Source: Kipferlia bialata (lineage: Eukaryota > Fornicata). Taken from it: a DNA stretch of 20,074 nt. Below the pieces are notes generated by a model that saw only the letters and a program-made list of their open reading frames with translations, ran no database searches and had not been told where the DNA came from. Location: NCBI GenBank assembly GCA_003568945.1, contig BDIP01000397.1:1-20074 (forward strand), read 5' to 3'. This document shows, piece after piece, positions 9,609-19,446 of this stretch; positions within the stretch are counted from its first letter, which is position 1; every line of letters starts with the position of its first letter. A program made the translations under genes and the position numbers.

Positions 9609-11905
9609 TCAGAGACCAACGTTCATCTGCATCGTCCACCTGTCTCCCTGCTCCTCAGCCATGTCCTGGGGGTGAGAGATGTATACGTATACACTTGTTT
9701 ATACTTCAGCCATGTCCTGGGGAGGGAGAGGGATGTATGTATACGTATACACTTGTATATGTATGAACGTCCTCAGCCATGTCCTGGGGGTGGGATGTAC
9801 TGTATATGTATACGTTTACCATTATATATACTTCAGTCATGTCCTGGGGTGAGGGAGTGGTGTTAAACACTCTCTCTATATGAATACAGATGAGGTATGA
9901 GAACACAACCAGATAAATCAGTGGTATTCGTATTGAACACACCTGTGGCCCGTGCTGCTCGGGTGATGGCGATGGCGCCTCCTCAGGCTCCGGTCTCTCT
10001 CGGCTCAGGAACCACCTGCGACTTAGTAAACATGGGAGAAGTGATTGATCTCTTAGCATGTACAAAGAGCAGTGATCTTCCTAGAATATGATGTCGAAGA
10101 TACATATTGGTGTATGATAGACTCATAAGATACACTGAAGATCCCTCCCACCTCAGTCCGAAGTATGTCGCTGTCCCCAGTAGTATGGCCAGGGCTATAC
10201 CAATGGCAGCAAATGTGGTCGTGTAGTAGACCTCTGTGGTGTTAGGGACGGGTTCCTCAACCCGGGACGTATTTGGTTCTAATATCGCGACAGTGCATAT
10301 GATGGTGATCCAAATTACCAAGACTACTGGAAGATACATCAATAGAAGTACTATCGCCTATAACAGACTACTATCCCATGTATGAAAGCACTTAGACTCA
10401 AGGGTGGTGTCTACACTTGAAGACACAGTGTGAACGTAGCATATAGGTGCAACTATATGGATACCTGCCAGGTCGAACTCTGCCAGCAGAATGGCAAAGA
10501 GGATGGCAACAATAGCTGGGGTGAGGCGCTACATACTATAGTGTGACTAAATGGAACACTGTTGAGCCTGTATCGACCATATATGGTCACACTGCTCACT
10601 AGCATACACTCACTTGGGTACACGATGACCCTGGCTGCGTTGGGTACGAACATGATGGGAATTGCCAGTGCCTAAGGTGAGGGGAAGAAATGCACTGTGG
10701 TGAAGGCATACGAGGGACCCATTGGCCACCGGGTTGCAAGAAAGGGGACTCTGTAACAAGTAGCTATCAAGAAGTCATCTGCCTATCCCATGACTCACCT
10801 GTGACTCGGGTAGCTCCTTTGTCAGCTCTGCTATGGAGTCCCTAGACAGTAGGTAGGCCTGCCACAGATGGAGGGTGTCTGGGGGTGAGACAGACACATA
10901 GACACTCAAGTATATCATGTATATCTTTAGAGGGTGTTAATATAGGCCTGAGACGGATGGATGGTATCTGATTGTGAATAGATTGCATCACTCATTGTTA
11001 CGAAATCAAAGCGTGCATTCTCTGCACTCTAGTACAAACTAATGCTCTTGAGTGGGTCCAATACCCAATAGCCAATAGTCCACTGAGTGCCACACGAGTA
11101 CTACTCTTTGCATAACATGTACCACTACTCACTGTTGAATGCTGCGACCCCCGCCCCCACCGTGATCAGAATGGGTATGCCATAGGTGTGGATACGCTCC
11201 AAGGGCTCAATGTTGAGACGGGCCTGGGTGAAGACTGGCGGTGAGATTAATTGAGTTTGCTGTAAAATGTGAGACTCAATAGGTAATAGAAGTCCAGACG
11301 GACTCTATGCTGCGCTAACATATCTGCATGTATAGAGACCTTGTCAAAGTTGCTAAAGTGAGACTACTTTAGTGTCTCTCTACCACCAGTATATATTGGC
11401 CTCTAATCGTATTCGCTCCATAAGGTATTCATTGTATATATGGGTACCGTACATGTCCACCCAATGCCAAAGATGATGGACGAGTTCAGCAGATTGATCA
11501 ACCTCGACACAATCTGGAGGTTGAGAGGGAGGGGGTGGAGGAATATCAAATGAACTCCATATAGTGTGTGAAGCATTCCGTTCTTTCATTGATCTCCTGA
11601 TGATGTACCCTGTTCAGCTGGTTAGACTTCATTTATATACATACATACATATATATACATAATCTAGTAATAGAACATTATATATATACACTCAACGTAC
11701 AATCATGTATTTTCTTCATGCCGTGTATAGTGTCACTCACGTTGATCTCCTTATGACGTGCCCTGTCCATCACACACATCTTGCTTTGTACATATATACT
11801 GCATATATACGTAGCATATCATGACGGTCATATATATGTATGTATATCCCTCACGTTGATCTCCTGGTGGTGTGCCCTGTCCATCTTCCACCGTGCTAGG
11901 GCCAT
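9609..11905 (-). CDS. Multi-pass membrane protein with microexon-encoded C-terminal tail
   Basis: Eleven exons, in transcript order: 11905-11855, 11223-11133, 10878-10799, 10671-10614, 10515-10465, 10350-10136, 10080-9943, 9843-9832, 9783-9769, 9716-9705 and 9665-9609 (TGA). All phases agree; total 259 residues. Hydrophobic segments lie at about 33-46 (IPILITVGAGVAAF), 75-92 (ALAIPIMFVPNAARVIVY), 95-134 (probably two passes, including MYLPVVLVIWITIICTVAIL) and 157-176 (FAAIGIALAILLGTATYFGL). The loop at 135-156 has two N-glycosylation sequons (NTS, NTT), which suggests that it faces the lumen or outside. The tail is charged and Pro-rich (RERPEPEEAPSPSPEQ) and then runs through repeated DMTE, DMAED, DMAE and DMAEEQGD blocks from consecutive tiny exons. 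No family recognised; the topology fits a small transporter or sensor but gives no function. The exon 10350-10136 could instead end after TATTTCGGACTGAG-type sequence near 10152, using a weaker AAG acceptor. The 631-base first intron holds two further copies of the first exon. Confidence 0.65.
9655..9860. repeat. Four-copy tandem repeat carrying acceptor plus microexon
   Basis: Units of about 40-70 bases share the plus-strand core CAGCCATGTCCTGGGG (the copy at 9832-9850 reads CAGTCATGTCCTGGGG). They are separated by TA-rich spacers, the first two of which contain the palindrome GTATACGTATAC. Read on the minus strand, each core is a CCCCAG acceptor followed by GACATG(G/A)CTGA(G/A), the start of an exon of the membrane-protein gene. 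The repeat therefore multiplies a splice acceptor together with a four- or five-codon exon. Confidence 0.85.
11588..11905 (-). repeat. Three copies of a short first exon
   Basis: Three minus-strand segments end in CAGGAGATCAAC or a close variant: 11905-11855 (MALARWKMDRAHHQEIN), 11779-11741 (MCVMDRARHKEIN) and 11632-11588 (MKSNQLNRVHHQEIN). Each starts with an in-frame ATG and is a multiple of three long (51, 39 and 45). The first two are followed by GTGAG donors; the third is followed by GAAAG and has no donor. The spacing of their 3' ends is 114 and 153 bases. Confidence 0.8.
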
Positions 11906-12603
11906 GGTCTCTACACACACACACTGCTACTGAGGTAGTAGGTACTGTAGAGTCTACAGTTGTATAGACTGACGCTGCCGGGGTTGTAAGGCTGGTAACA
12001 GACAGACAGCAGAGTAAGGCTGGTCGGACAATCGATACGGATTCTCAGCAGATTCCCACTCAGATCTAAATAGGGTTGTTAGATTCAAGAGTCAAGAGGA
12101 AGAGAGACTTTGGGAGATTTGACCATTGCACTGATACCCTATATGCTACAGAAGACATCTCACTCAATGCACAGACTGTAAAGTGTAGGACAGAGACTTT
12201 GGTTCACACGTTGTTGAAACGCTCCTTCCTACCTGTGAATATAGCCAAGTGCTTAGAGGTGTTTGCAGGGGTGTCAGCCCATGAAAACACGCTCACAGAG
12301 GTGTATGCCACGAGCAAGTGCGATGAGGGCATAGTACCGCTTTTAGCAATAGAAAGGATCCATTCACTGTATGTATTGCACGTACATAGACGTATATAGA
12401 CGTACACGTAGCTGTTGTCTCGCAATGGGGGAATATAGGGAGTAACGGCCTGTACCGGTGTTACTTCAGCATAGTAGGTATTGGTGAGAGGCTTCTAGCT
12501 TGTGTTTGTAGTCTTGAATAGTCTAAGGCATAAGTCCAATTCCAATATTGCCACATTGATCAAATGAATGACTAATTCAGTGTCACCTCTCTTCTCTGCG
12601 ACC
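11906..12603. other. Region without a supported gene
   Basis: The part next to 11905 should hold the promoter of the minus-strand membrane protein. An open frame at 12076-12399 on the plus strand gives 107 residues (for example SLNAQTVKCRTETLVHTLLK) with no domain I know and less GC-rich third positions than the genes around it. It could be a short gene, an exon fragment or chance; I leave it uncalled. Confidence 0.45.
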
Positions 12604-12810
12604 ATGAGCCAACCAGCTCCAGTGGTATCGGCCCTGCCCTGCCACCCGGGCCTCACATTCAGACCCATATCCCTGGGACACAGGGTAGGGCAGGGTGTAC
12701 ATATATGCGTGGGTTGCATTCACCCGGCTTTCTGCCACTGATGTATTCCATAGGGCATGGGTTGGACATCCATATCACTTATCATACTGCTGTATGTACC
12801 CATATACTGA
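12604..12810 (+). CDS. Possible 45-residue tail-anchored small protein
   Basis: ATG at 12604 opens an exon to 12684, followed by a GTAGGG donor. An acceptor CCATAG leads in phase 0 to 12754-12810, ending in TGA. The product would start MSQPAPVVSALPCHPGLTFR and end in the hydrophobic stretch WTSISLIILLYVPIY, a layout seen in small tail-anchored membrane proteins. Against it, the two exons are short, the acceptor lacks the CTGAC-type motif common in the other genes, and no family is recognised. The call rests only on phase agreement and protein-like composition. Confidence 0.3.
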
Positions 12811-12971
12811 ATACTGATAGAGTTGTATGCCAGTGTGGGTGTGTATAGTATCATTGGTAGTTGATACCGATATTCATTCAGTGCTGATTCCCGTTAAGTG
12901 TACCCCATACATCATAGACCTAGGTAGCCTCTACACCTGTACATATCTATCATCCAACCCCCTCACCCCTC

Positions 12972-12972
<1 letters not shown>

Positions 12973-13005
<33 letters not shown>

Positions 13006-13038
13006 GGGGGGCCCCCCCCCCACACACACACACACACA
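12973..13038. repeat. C31-G8-C10 block plus (CA)n
   Basis: 31 C, 8 G and 10 C are followed by a CA dinucleotide run. The C-G-C order can fold back on itself. Length accuracy is doubtful for runs this long. Confidence 0.95.
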
Positions 13039-13652
13039 CCTCCCCTTATCTTGATATCTAGATCTATCAGGTTCTGTGGCCAGAGTATCCCTAGCATTCT
13101 TAGTTGGATTGTACTCCTCCACTCATGCACAGACAACTAATGTTTCATCACTAGCGATGGTATTTGACAGAATGCAAGTGGGTTTTAATTTTTTCTGATC
13201 CATCTTGACTCCCTCACCTAAAGTGTATAGATGTAGTGTATAGAGATACCTCTCTCGACACTCACCCTGCCACAATTTGACTCACAACCAGATGCTCGGT
13301 GCCGGACTCTCTAAGTGCCACTCCCTCAGTGTCTGAGGGCAAGAGGATAAGAGAGGTATGGCTCAATGCTGCATATACTCTTTATACATTTACTCTGTAT
13401 GCATATAGAGTGTGTCTGATCTACTTCAATAATTGATACTGAGTATTTCCGAGTACTCACATGCTCTCTCCCAATCCTCATGGATATTAACACTATATTC
13501 ACCACTAATTATCAGTCATCTGAAAGTGTGTGTGTCTCTCTATGTATGTATTATTGTATAGACTGGTGCTGCTTGCCCTTGACTCCACGTTTTGAAGCGT
13601 TACCTGTATATACTAGTCCTTACGCTAGGTACAGGCATCAGACCCTTTCACT
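13039..13652. other. Upstream region of the ubiquitin-like repeat protein gene
   Basis: No convincing exon seen. The frame of the ubiquitin-like start is open a little upstream of ATG 13653 (back through the words GCA TCA GAC CCT TTC ACT), with possible acceptors CGCTAG and GTACAG at about 13627 and 13633. An upstream exon, for example one carrying a signal peptide, therefore cannot be excluded, but I could not find one. Confidence 0.4.
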
Positions 13653-16600
13653 ATGGTCTTTGACAATCTGCCGAAGTACGCCTTGTCAGTCAATGTATCC
13701 AGCTCTGGAGGGGGTATCATCACTCTCGATGTGGAGCCCGCGGATACCATTGACAACGTAAAGGCGAAGATTGAGGATAAAACTGGTAAGTAAGATTAAA
13801 GATTGAATTATCACATATTGAATCCAAGCAGGTAGAAGTATACTTCAGTATTGTGAACTATGCTTGACACTAATAGTAGGCATTGCTCCTGAGGATCAGA
13901 TCTTGACCTTCGGTGACCGGACACTGGAGGACAACAGGACTCTGTCAGACTACAACATCACAAAGAATGATACTATTATCCTCGAGATCAGCGTAGAGTA
14001 CACCTGCACGGACCTCTCCCCCCTCACCACCACCTCCACCTGTGGCGCTGAGACTGCTACCTTCACCCTCCTGGCAGACGGGGTACTATGCACCGAGGAC
14101 AAGTCGGCGTCCATCACGGCCATCTGGGACAACACTGGCGCAGACACGAATGTAGTCACATGGGTAGAGGCCACCAGCAGCTACTCTGTGGCAGTGGTGG
14201 TGCCAGACGAGACGGGGGCCCTCACCCTGACTATCAAGATGGATGGTACCACCCTGGCCTCCGACACACAGACCATTGTCCAGAAGATCAACGCCGACAA
14301 CACCGCTATGGCCTTACTGCCGGAGAGGGCCCTCATCAACGAGGAGTTTGAGTGGGAGATGACCCCGAACGATGACTGTGGGAGTGAGATCAGTGACGCC
14401 ACCGTCGTGCTGTCTGTGTGTGCCGCAGATGGGGTGACATGCTCGGCCGATGAACTGCTGTACGCGGCGGACTGGTTCGGTCTCTACTACCAGATCCCTA
14501 TTGAGGGTGTCTTCACGTTCTCTGGGTCTGTAGATGGAGTTGAGTACGCCAGTGACACTATCGATATCAGCCCCGTGTTCCTCACCATCAACTCTGCCAC
14601 TGTAGGCATGTCAGCCAAGTACTCCACCATCACTGGCCTACCCACACTAGTAGATGAGGCCTACACCTCCACTCTTGTTCTTAAGGACATCAGTGGCAAC
14701 ACCATCGAGTCTGACCTGTCACCTACTGTGACATGGGGTGCTACCACACCCACAATGACCTGGAACCCATCTACATTCGAGGTGAGGGCTCTGTATGTGT
14801 ATATATGTACACAGTAACACCTAGTGCTCCGGTATATACACAGACGGGCCTCTCTCCCTTTTAACACCAGTACACCCTGAGTGATACCTCTGCAAGCCTG
14901 CCTGAGAGCTACACGGTAGCTGTGTCGGTAGGGGGCACCGAGTTGGTGTCAAAGGATGTGGTCACTGTATTCGATGCCGAGACATCATTCACCCTCTCCA
15001 TCGACGCCCTTTGTGAGACCGAGACGGTCCCCTTCACATTTGCCAAGGACGGGATCACCTTCACCACCGACATCTCTACGTACCTGACAGCCACCTGGGA
15101 GGACGATACTGCTGTGCCCATCACCTGGGTGCCCGCCTCCACTTCCTACACGATGGCCGTAACTGCTCTCTCCACCCCAGAGGCACACACCCTCACCCTC
15201 TACCAGAACGGAGTGACAATGGCCTCTGACGAGGTCTCTCTCTCCTCCCAGGTCAGCCCCGCCAACTCCCCCCTGACCCTCCCTGCCACAGCTGTAGTGG
15301 GGGCCACCTTCTCTCTCAGTATGCCCCCCACGGACTACTGCGGCTCTAGTATGACAGAGACTGTGACAGTGAAGGTCACAGACAAGGACGGGACCCAGGT
15401 CGGGTCTTACATCAGCCTCGCAGACGGTACCTCATACGCTGGGTCCACCTCTCTCGATGAGGAGGGTACCTACACCTTCGAGGCCTCTGTCGGAGGGACA
15501 CTAGTGCAGTCAGAGACTATCGACGTGGCTGCTGTGTTTGTGACTGTCGACACTGAGACAGTGGGTGTATCCACTGTAGAGTCCACCCTTACTGGCCTCC
15601 CCACATCTACGGAGGAGACCTACACCGCCACCGTCACCATCAAGGACATAAGTGGCGCCATCATCGCCTCTGACATCTCCCCGACCATGTCCTGGGGTGG
15701 CACCGCTGCCACACTCACCTGGGTGCCTGCCTCCAACCACTACACATACACAGGCACGGAGGGTATCTCCCCCAGCGACCTCAGCGTCACTGTCAGTGTG
15801 GGCTCTGTCCAGATACTGTCTGAGGACGTGGACACCACATATGGCGCCACCACCGCCATCGACCTCACTGTGATGGGCACCTGTCAGACGGAGCAGGTGG
15901 CCTTCTACTTAACTAAGGGAGGGGTGAAGCACACCACAGACCTCTCATCCGTACTCACTGCCTCCTGGGAGGACAGCACTGCAGAGACAGTCACCTGGGT
16001 GCCTGCTTCCACTTCCTACACGATGGAAGTCACCGCCCCCTCCACCCCCGGGGCACACACCCTCACGCTCTACATTGGTGGCAACACTCTTGCCTCAGAC
16101 TCAACCACCCTCACCTCGGTGCTCAATACCACCAACACCGTTCTCTCTCTCCCTGCTACCGCCGGACTTGGGGACTCTGTGGCCTTCAGCCTGACCCCCA
16201 ATAACGACTGCAACGTAGTCATGGCAGACAAGACCGTGTCTCTCTCCATCACGGACGGAGACAGCACTGAGATCGAGACCAAGAGCCTGGGTACTGGGGA
16301 CAGCTTCGCATACTCCCGCTCCTTCTCTGAGGAGGGTATCTACACATACTCCACCTCTGTTGACAGTGTTGCAGTGCACACAGCTTCAGTGCAGGTGGCA
16401 CCTGTCTTTGTGACTGTAGACTCACAGAGCGTGGGGGTGTCAGCCGTGCTGTCCTCTCTCACTGGTATGCCCACTGAGACTGATGTGGCATACACACTCT
16501 CTCTGTCAATCAAGGACCTGACTGGAGCCACCATTCAGGAGGATCTCTCCCCCACAATGACCCTTGACGGCACTGAAGCAGTCCTCACCTGGGTCCCTAG

Positions 16601-18047
16601 CTCCCACTCCTACACATACTCTGGCACAGAGGGTATCGAGAGTGCTGCCTACTCGGTGGTTGTGTCCGTTGGAGGAACGGTCCTTCTCTCTGAGCAGGTG
16701 TCTACAGTGTACGGAGTCACCACCAGCCTCTCACTCTCTGTCGCCAGCACCTGTGAGACGGAGACTGCCACCTTCTCTCTCTCCAGGGGAGGCAGCCCCT
16801 ACACCACGGACGTGTCCTCTCTCCTAGCTGCATCCTGGGAGGATAGTACACCAGTCCCAGTCACATATGTGTCAGGCAGTGCATACTCTCTGGATGTCGC
16901 TGCTCCCTCTACCCCTGGTGCGCACACCCTGAGTGTGGCCATAGAAGGGACCCCATTTGCCTCAGACACTGTGGCACTGAGTAGGGATCTGGACCCTGCC
17001 TCCTCCTCCATGGCTGTAGCGGCACAGTCACTCATAGACACCCCCTTCACTGTGGCACTCACCCTCACTGACACCTGTGGTGCTGCCTTCACTGACATGG
17101 ACGTAGAGGTAGAGGTGACAGACGGTGTGCACACTGAGTCCGACAGTGCCACCGCAGCCAACAGTCACTCAGTCACCCTGCAGACTGGGTATGAGGGAGA
17201 GTACACAGTCACAGCCACTGCGGGTAGTGTCTCTCTCTTCTCCGCTCCCATCAGCATCGCCCCAGTCTTTGTCGACGTCAGTGGGGTGAGTGTGGGTGTG
17301 TCAGCCGTCCACTCTTCCCTCTCTGACCTACCCACCTCCACCAAGGAGGATTACACCGCTACACTCTCCCTGAAGGATCTCTCCGGAGACTCTATCGACA
17401 GCGACATCTCACCCGCTGCGGTATTTGCTGGCTCTGCAGTATCCAGTGTCTGGGATGCTCAGACTGAGACCTACGCGGTAGCTGGTGCCTCAGGCGATGA
17501 AGCCGGAGACTACACGATATCCGTGACAGTGGACAGTGTGACCATTCTGATGGAGACTGTCACTCTGGCCTCAGGGTTCAACTGGGTGCCTGTTGTGCTT
17601 GTACTTACCCTCCTAGTCTGTGTGGGTGGGGTGGTCTGGTGCTGCATCTGTGCCACTGGGCAGCCTGAGGGGGAGGACCCCTCTAAGAAGGATATGGAGG
17701 AGGGGGTGCTGCTCTCCCCCGTACCCGTACCCACCCATCAGGTTGTGCAACAGCCTCTGCTAGTACCTGTGGCCCCCATGCCCGTGTCTGTACCTATCAT
17801 GCCACAGGGTGTGGATGTTACTGCCCCTCTAGCCGTGGTACCCAGTGAGGGTGGCTCTGAGGACGAGTCTTCAGTGCCCTTTGACGGGGAGATTGACTGC
17901 GACTTCCACATAGTGGTAGAGGGCCACGAGGAGGTTGTCACACATGGTGTGACTGAGGGTGGCAACGTGTACACTGAGGTGCAGGATATGCAGATGGTGA
18001 GGGGTGTGAGCAGGCAGGGATTGCTCTCGGAGGAGTCACAGGACTAG
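13653..18047 (+). CDS. Ubiquitin-like domain fused to four beta-rich repeats, a transmembrane helix and a cytosolic tail
   Basis: Three exons, 13653-13785, 13880-14781 and 14871-18047 (TAG), join to 1403 residues. Residues about 9-83 are plainly ubiquitin-like: DVEPADTIDNVKAKIEDKTG and LEDNRTLSDYNITKNDTIIL align with ubiquitin without gaps, and the first intron splits the Gly35 codon. The ubiquitin positions for Ile44 and Val70 are Thr and Glu, Lys48 is Arg, Lys63 is kept, and there is no Gly-Gly end, so it is a fixed fold and not a released modifier. Then come four Thr/Ser-rich units whose marker Cys falls at residues 99, 393, 683 and 973. Each unit has three Ig-like subdomains with motifs such as WEDSTAETVTWVPASTSYTM, STPGAHTLTL and VAPVFVTVD. 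Residues 1249-1272 form one membrane helix (VPVVLVLTLLVCVGGVVWCC), followed by a ~130-residue acidic, Pro/Val-rich tail ending EESQD. The repeats look like an adhesin-type ectodomain, but no signal peptide precedes the ubiquitin-like part. A surface-protein role is inference. Confidence 0.85.
14041..17570 (+). repeat. Four internal protein repeats of about 290 codons
   Basis: The marker codon TGT of the C(E/Q)TE block falls at 15012, 15882 and 16752, exactly 870 bases apart twice. The first, more divergent unit begins at 14041, which is 882 coding bases before the second once the intron is removed. The units match most closely at STPGAHTL, WVPAS and PVFVTVD. Confidence 0.85.
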
Positions 18048-18566
18048 GGCATGTGTCACACTCTTACATGACTCCCTATCTTTGCTGACTATATATGTAA
18101 CATGTTGGTCCACTTACCCGCATGTTAACGATGGTATCTACTGTGACGCTGGAACGACAATCACTATACTAACTGTACTACTAAATAGTTGAACTTCGTA
18201 TATGAGTTGTATTATATTTCAGACCTGGCTACTTCAGGTTCGCCAAATCCTGCGTCGAACTAAGTAGTCAGAGTAGGGAACTCTTCTCTGTCAAAGTATC
18301 AGAAAGAGTAGCGGTATAAATAGTCGCTGACCTGAATGGTTCTCTGTGACAATCATTATCCATGATACTTCTTCTTTTGGTCTACTTCCACATCTTCTAC
18401 GCTGAAGAATTATACTATATAGTAGCCCTTTCTTCTCGATAATGGTGTAGGACATCTTAAGCTACCTTGGGCTGCCATACTTGGACAGTAATTCACAATT
18501 AAGGGTGTAGAAAAACGTACTCGACAATCATGATGGTTGAATCATCACATATACCTCTACTCTAAC
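18048..18566. other. Intergenic region between two plus-strand genes
   Basis: AT-richer than the flanking genes. No coding exon, RNA gene or repeat recognised. It should hold the 3' end of the repeat-protein gene and the promoter of the small membrane protein. Confidence 0.5.
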
Positions 18567-19005
18567 ATGAGTATCTGCTTCGGAGGACCCTACTGTGACT
18601 GTATTGGCGGACAAATTGCAGGTACATTTAGCAGAGGGAAATGCCAGAGGTGTAGTGGCTCTAGATTACACTTAGGAATCCAGTTGACCTGTTCCACGTC
18701 GTCTTCTCTCCTCTTCCTGAGTCAGTGTGTAATCCCCAGGTGTCTGCGTGCTAGTCTGGCTCTTTATGGTTATGGCACTGGCCCTGATTGGCTGTGGGTG
18801 CTACTGCTGCGTCAGCATGAAGTAAGTTGGCGACACCAATTCTGCTTTCCTTTGGTGCTATCCACTACCCCATTCCACTCGCCGTACCCTATATGGCCAT
18901 GTCTCACCTGCCAGCCGTAAGTTTGAGTACCAGCAGATGTACGGGACGCGGCAGGGATCAGCCCCGGGTGCACCTGGCGGATACCAGGCACAGAGAATGG
19001 CCTAA
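18567..19005 (+). CDS. Small Cys-rich single-pass membrane protein
   Basis: Three exons, 18567-18621, 18740-18821 and 18915-19005 (TAA), join in phases 1 and 2 to 75 residues. Acceptors are AATCCCCAG and CTCACCTGCCAG. The start MSICFGGPYCDCIGGQIAG carries three Cys before one long membrane helix (VCVLVWLFMVMALALIGCGC). A cluster of Cys sits at the inner face (CGCYCC), a possible palmitoylation site. The tail has basic residues next to the membrane (MNRKFEYQQMYG) and then a Gly/Pro/Ala/Gln stretch ending QAQRMA. The positive residues after the helix suggest an outside-N, inside-C orientation without a cleaved signal peptide. No family is recognised; the plan resembles small scaffold or adaptor membrane proteins of eukaryotes. 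Confidence 0.7.
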
Positions 19006-19446
19006 GAGGCCTCACTCTGGGTACCAGCACCGATGAGTGGCACTGAGTAGACTACTCAGTGAGCACCCAATAGATACATCCTGTCCGATTCGTATTTATT
19101 AGTTTGATCAAGAGCGTATTAATTGGGTTTGATAAAGAGCTGGTACATGGTTCTCCACATGGGAACCTGTAAACCAGAAATTGAATCCCATTGCTGCTAT
19201 CTCCCTACATCGGCTCCATGGTAATGCACTCGTCCATGACCCACCCGTCCATATCACCGGGATGCCACATTTGCTGTGTTCAGGGACTGTGATGCACTCG
19301 TCCAGCTCTGTGGGCTGGGTTGCCTATGGAGGGCAAGGTGTCCTCGAGGGACAGGTGCTTCAGTTGGTATCCCAGCAGGTGCCTGAGAGTGGTTTCTCCC
19401 CTCTTCACACCCTATCCCCCACACCCCCACCTGTGAGCCACTCCCG
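19006..19446. other. Region without a secure gene
   Basis: A plus-strand frame runs from 19181 to a TGA at 19448. Its part from about 19291 (MHSSSSVGWVAYGGQGVLEG) is protein-like and could be an exon with a GTGAGC donor at 19432, but I found no in-phase partner. Two short direct repeats are visible: ATGCACTCGTCCA at about 19223 and 19291, and TTTGAT(C/A)AAGAGC at about 19102 and 19128. Confidence 0.4.

Noticed and set aside
9655-9860. CRISPR-like array of four repeats
   Set aside because: Units and spacers are uneven, the window is eukaryotic with spliced genes, and each repeat coincides with a splice acceptor plus coding start on the minus strand.
12076-12399. A 107-codon plus-strand open frame
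   Set aside because: Protein-like in parts, but with no recognisable domain, weaker codon bias than its neighbours and no splice support. Open frames of this length also occur by chance here.
13653-14000. Polyubiquitin or ubiquitin-ribosomal fusion gene
   Set aside because: There is a single ubiquitin-like unit, no Gly-Gly cleavage site, changed Ile44 and Val70 positions, and the following sequence is a repeat protein and not a ribosomal protein.
16799-17161. Minus-strand open frames opposite the repeat protein
   Set aside because: They mirror the Ser/Thr-rich codon pattern of the sense strand and recur in each repeat unit, as expected for shadows.
18225-18260. Possible tRNA T-arm (GGTTCGCC-like)
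   Set aside because: The loop is the wrong length and no acceptor stem, D-arm or anticodon arm can be paired around it.
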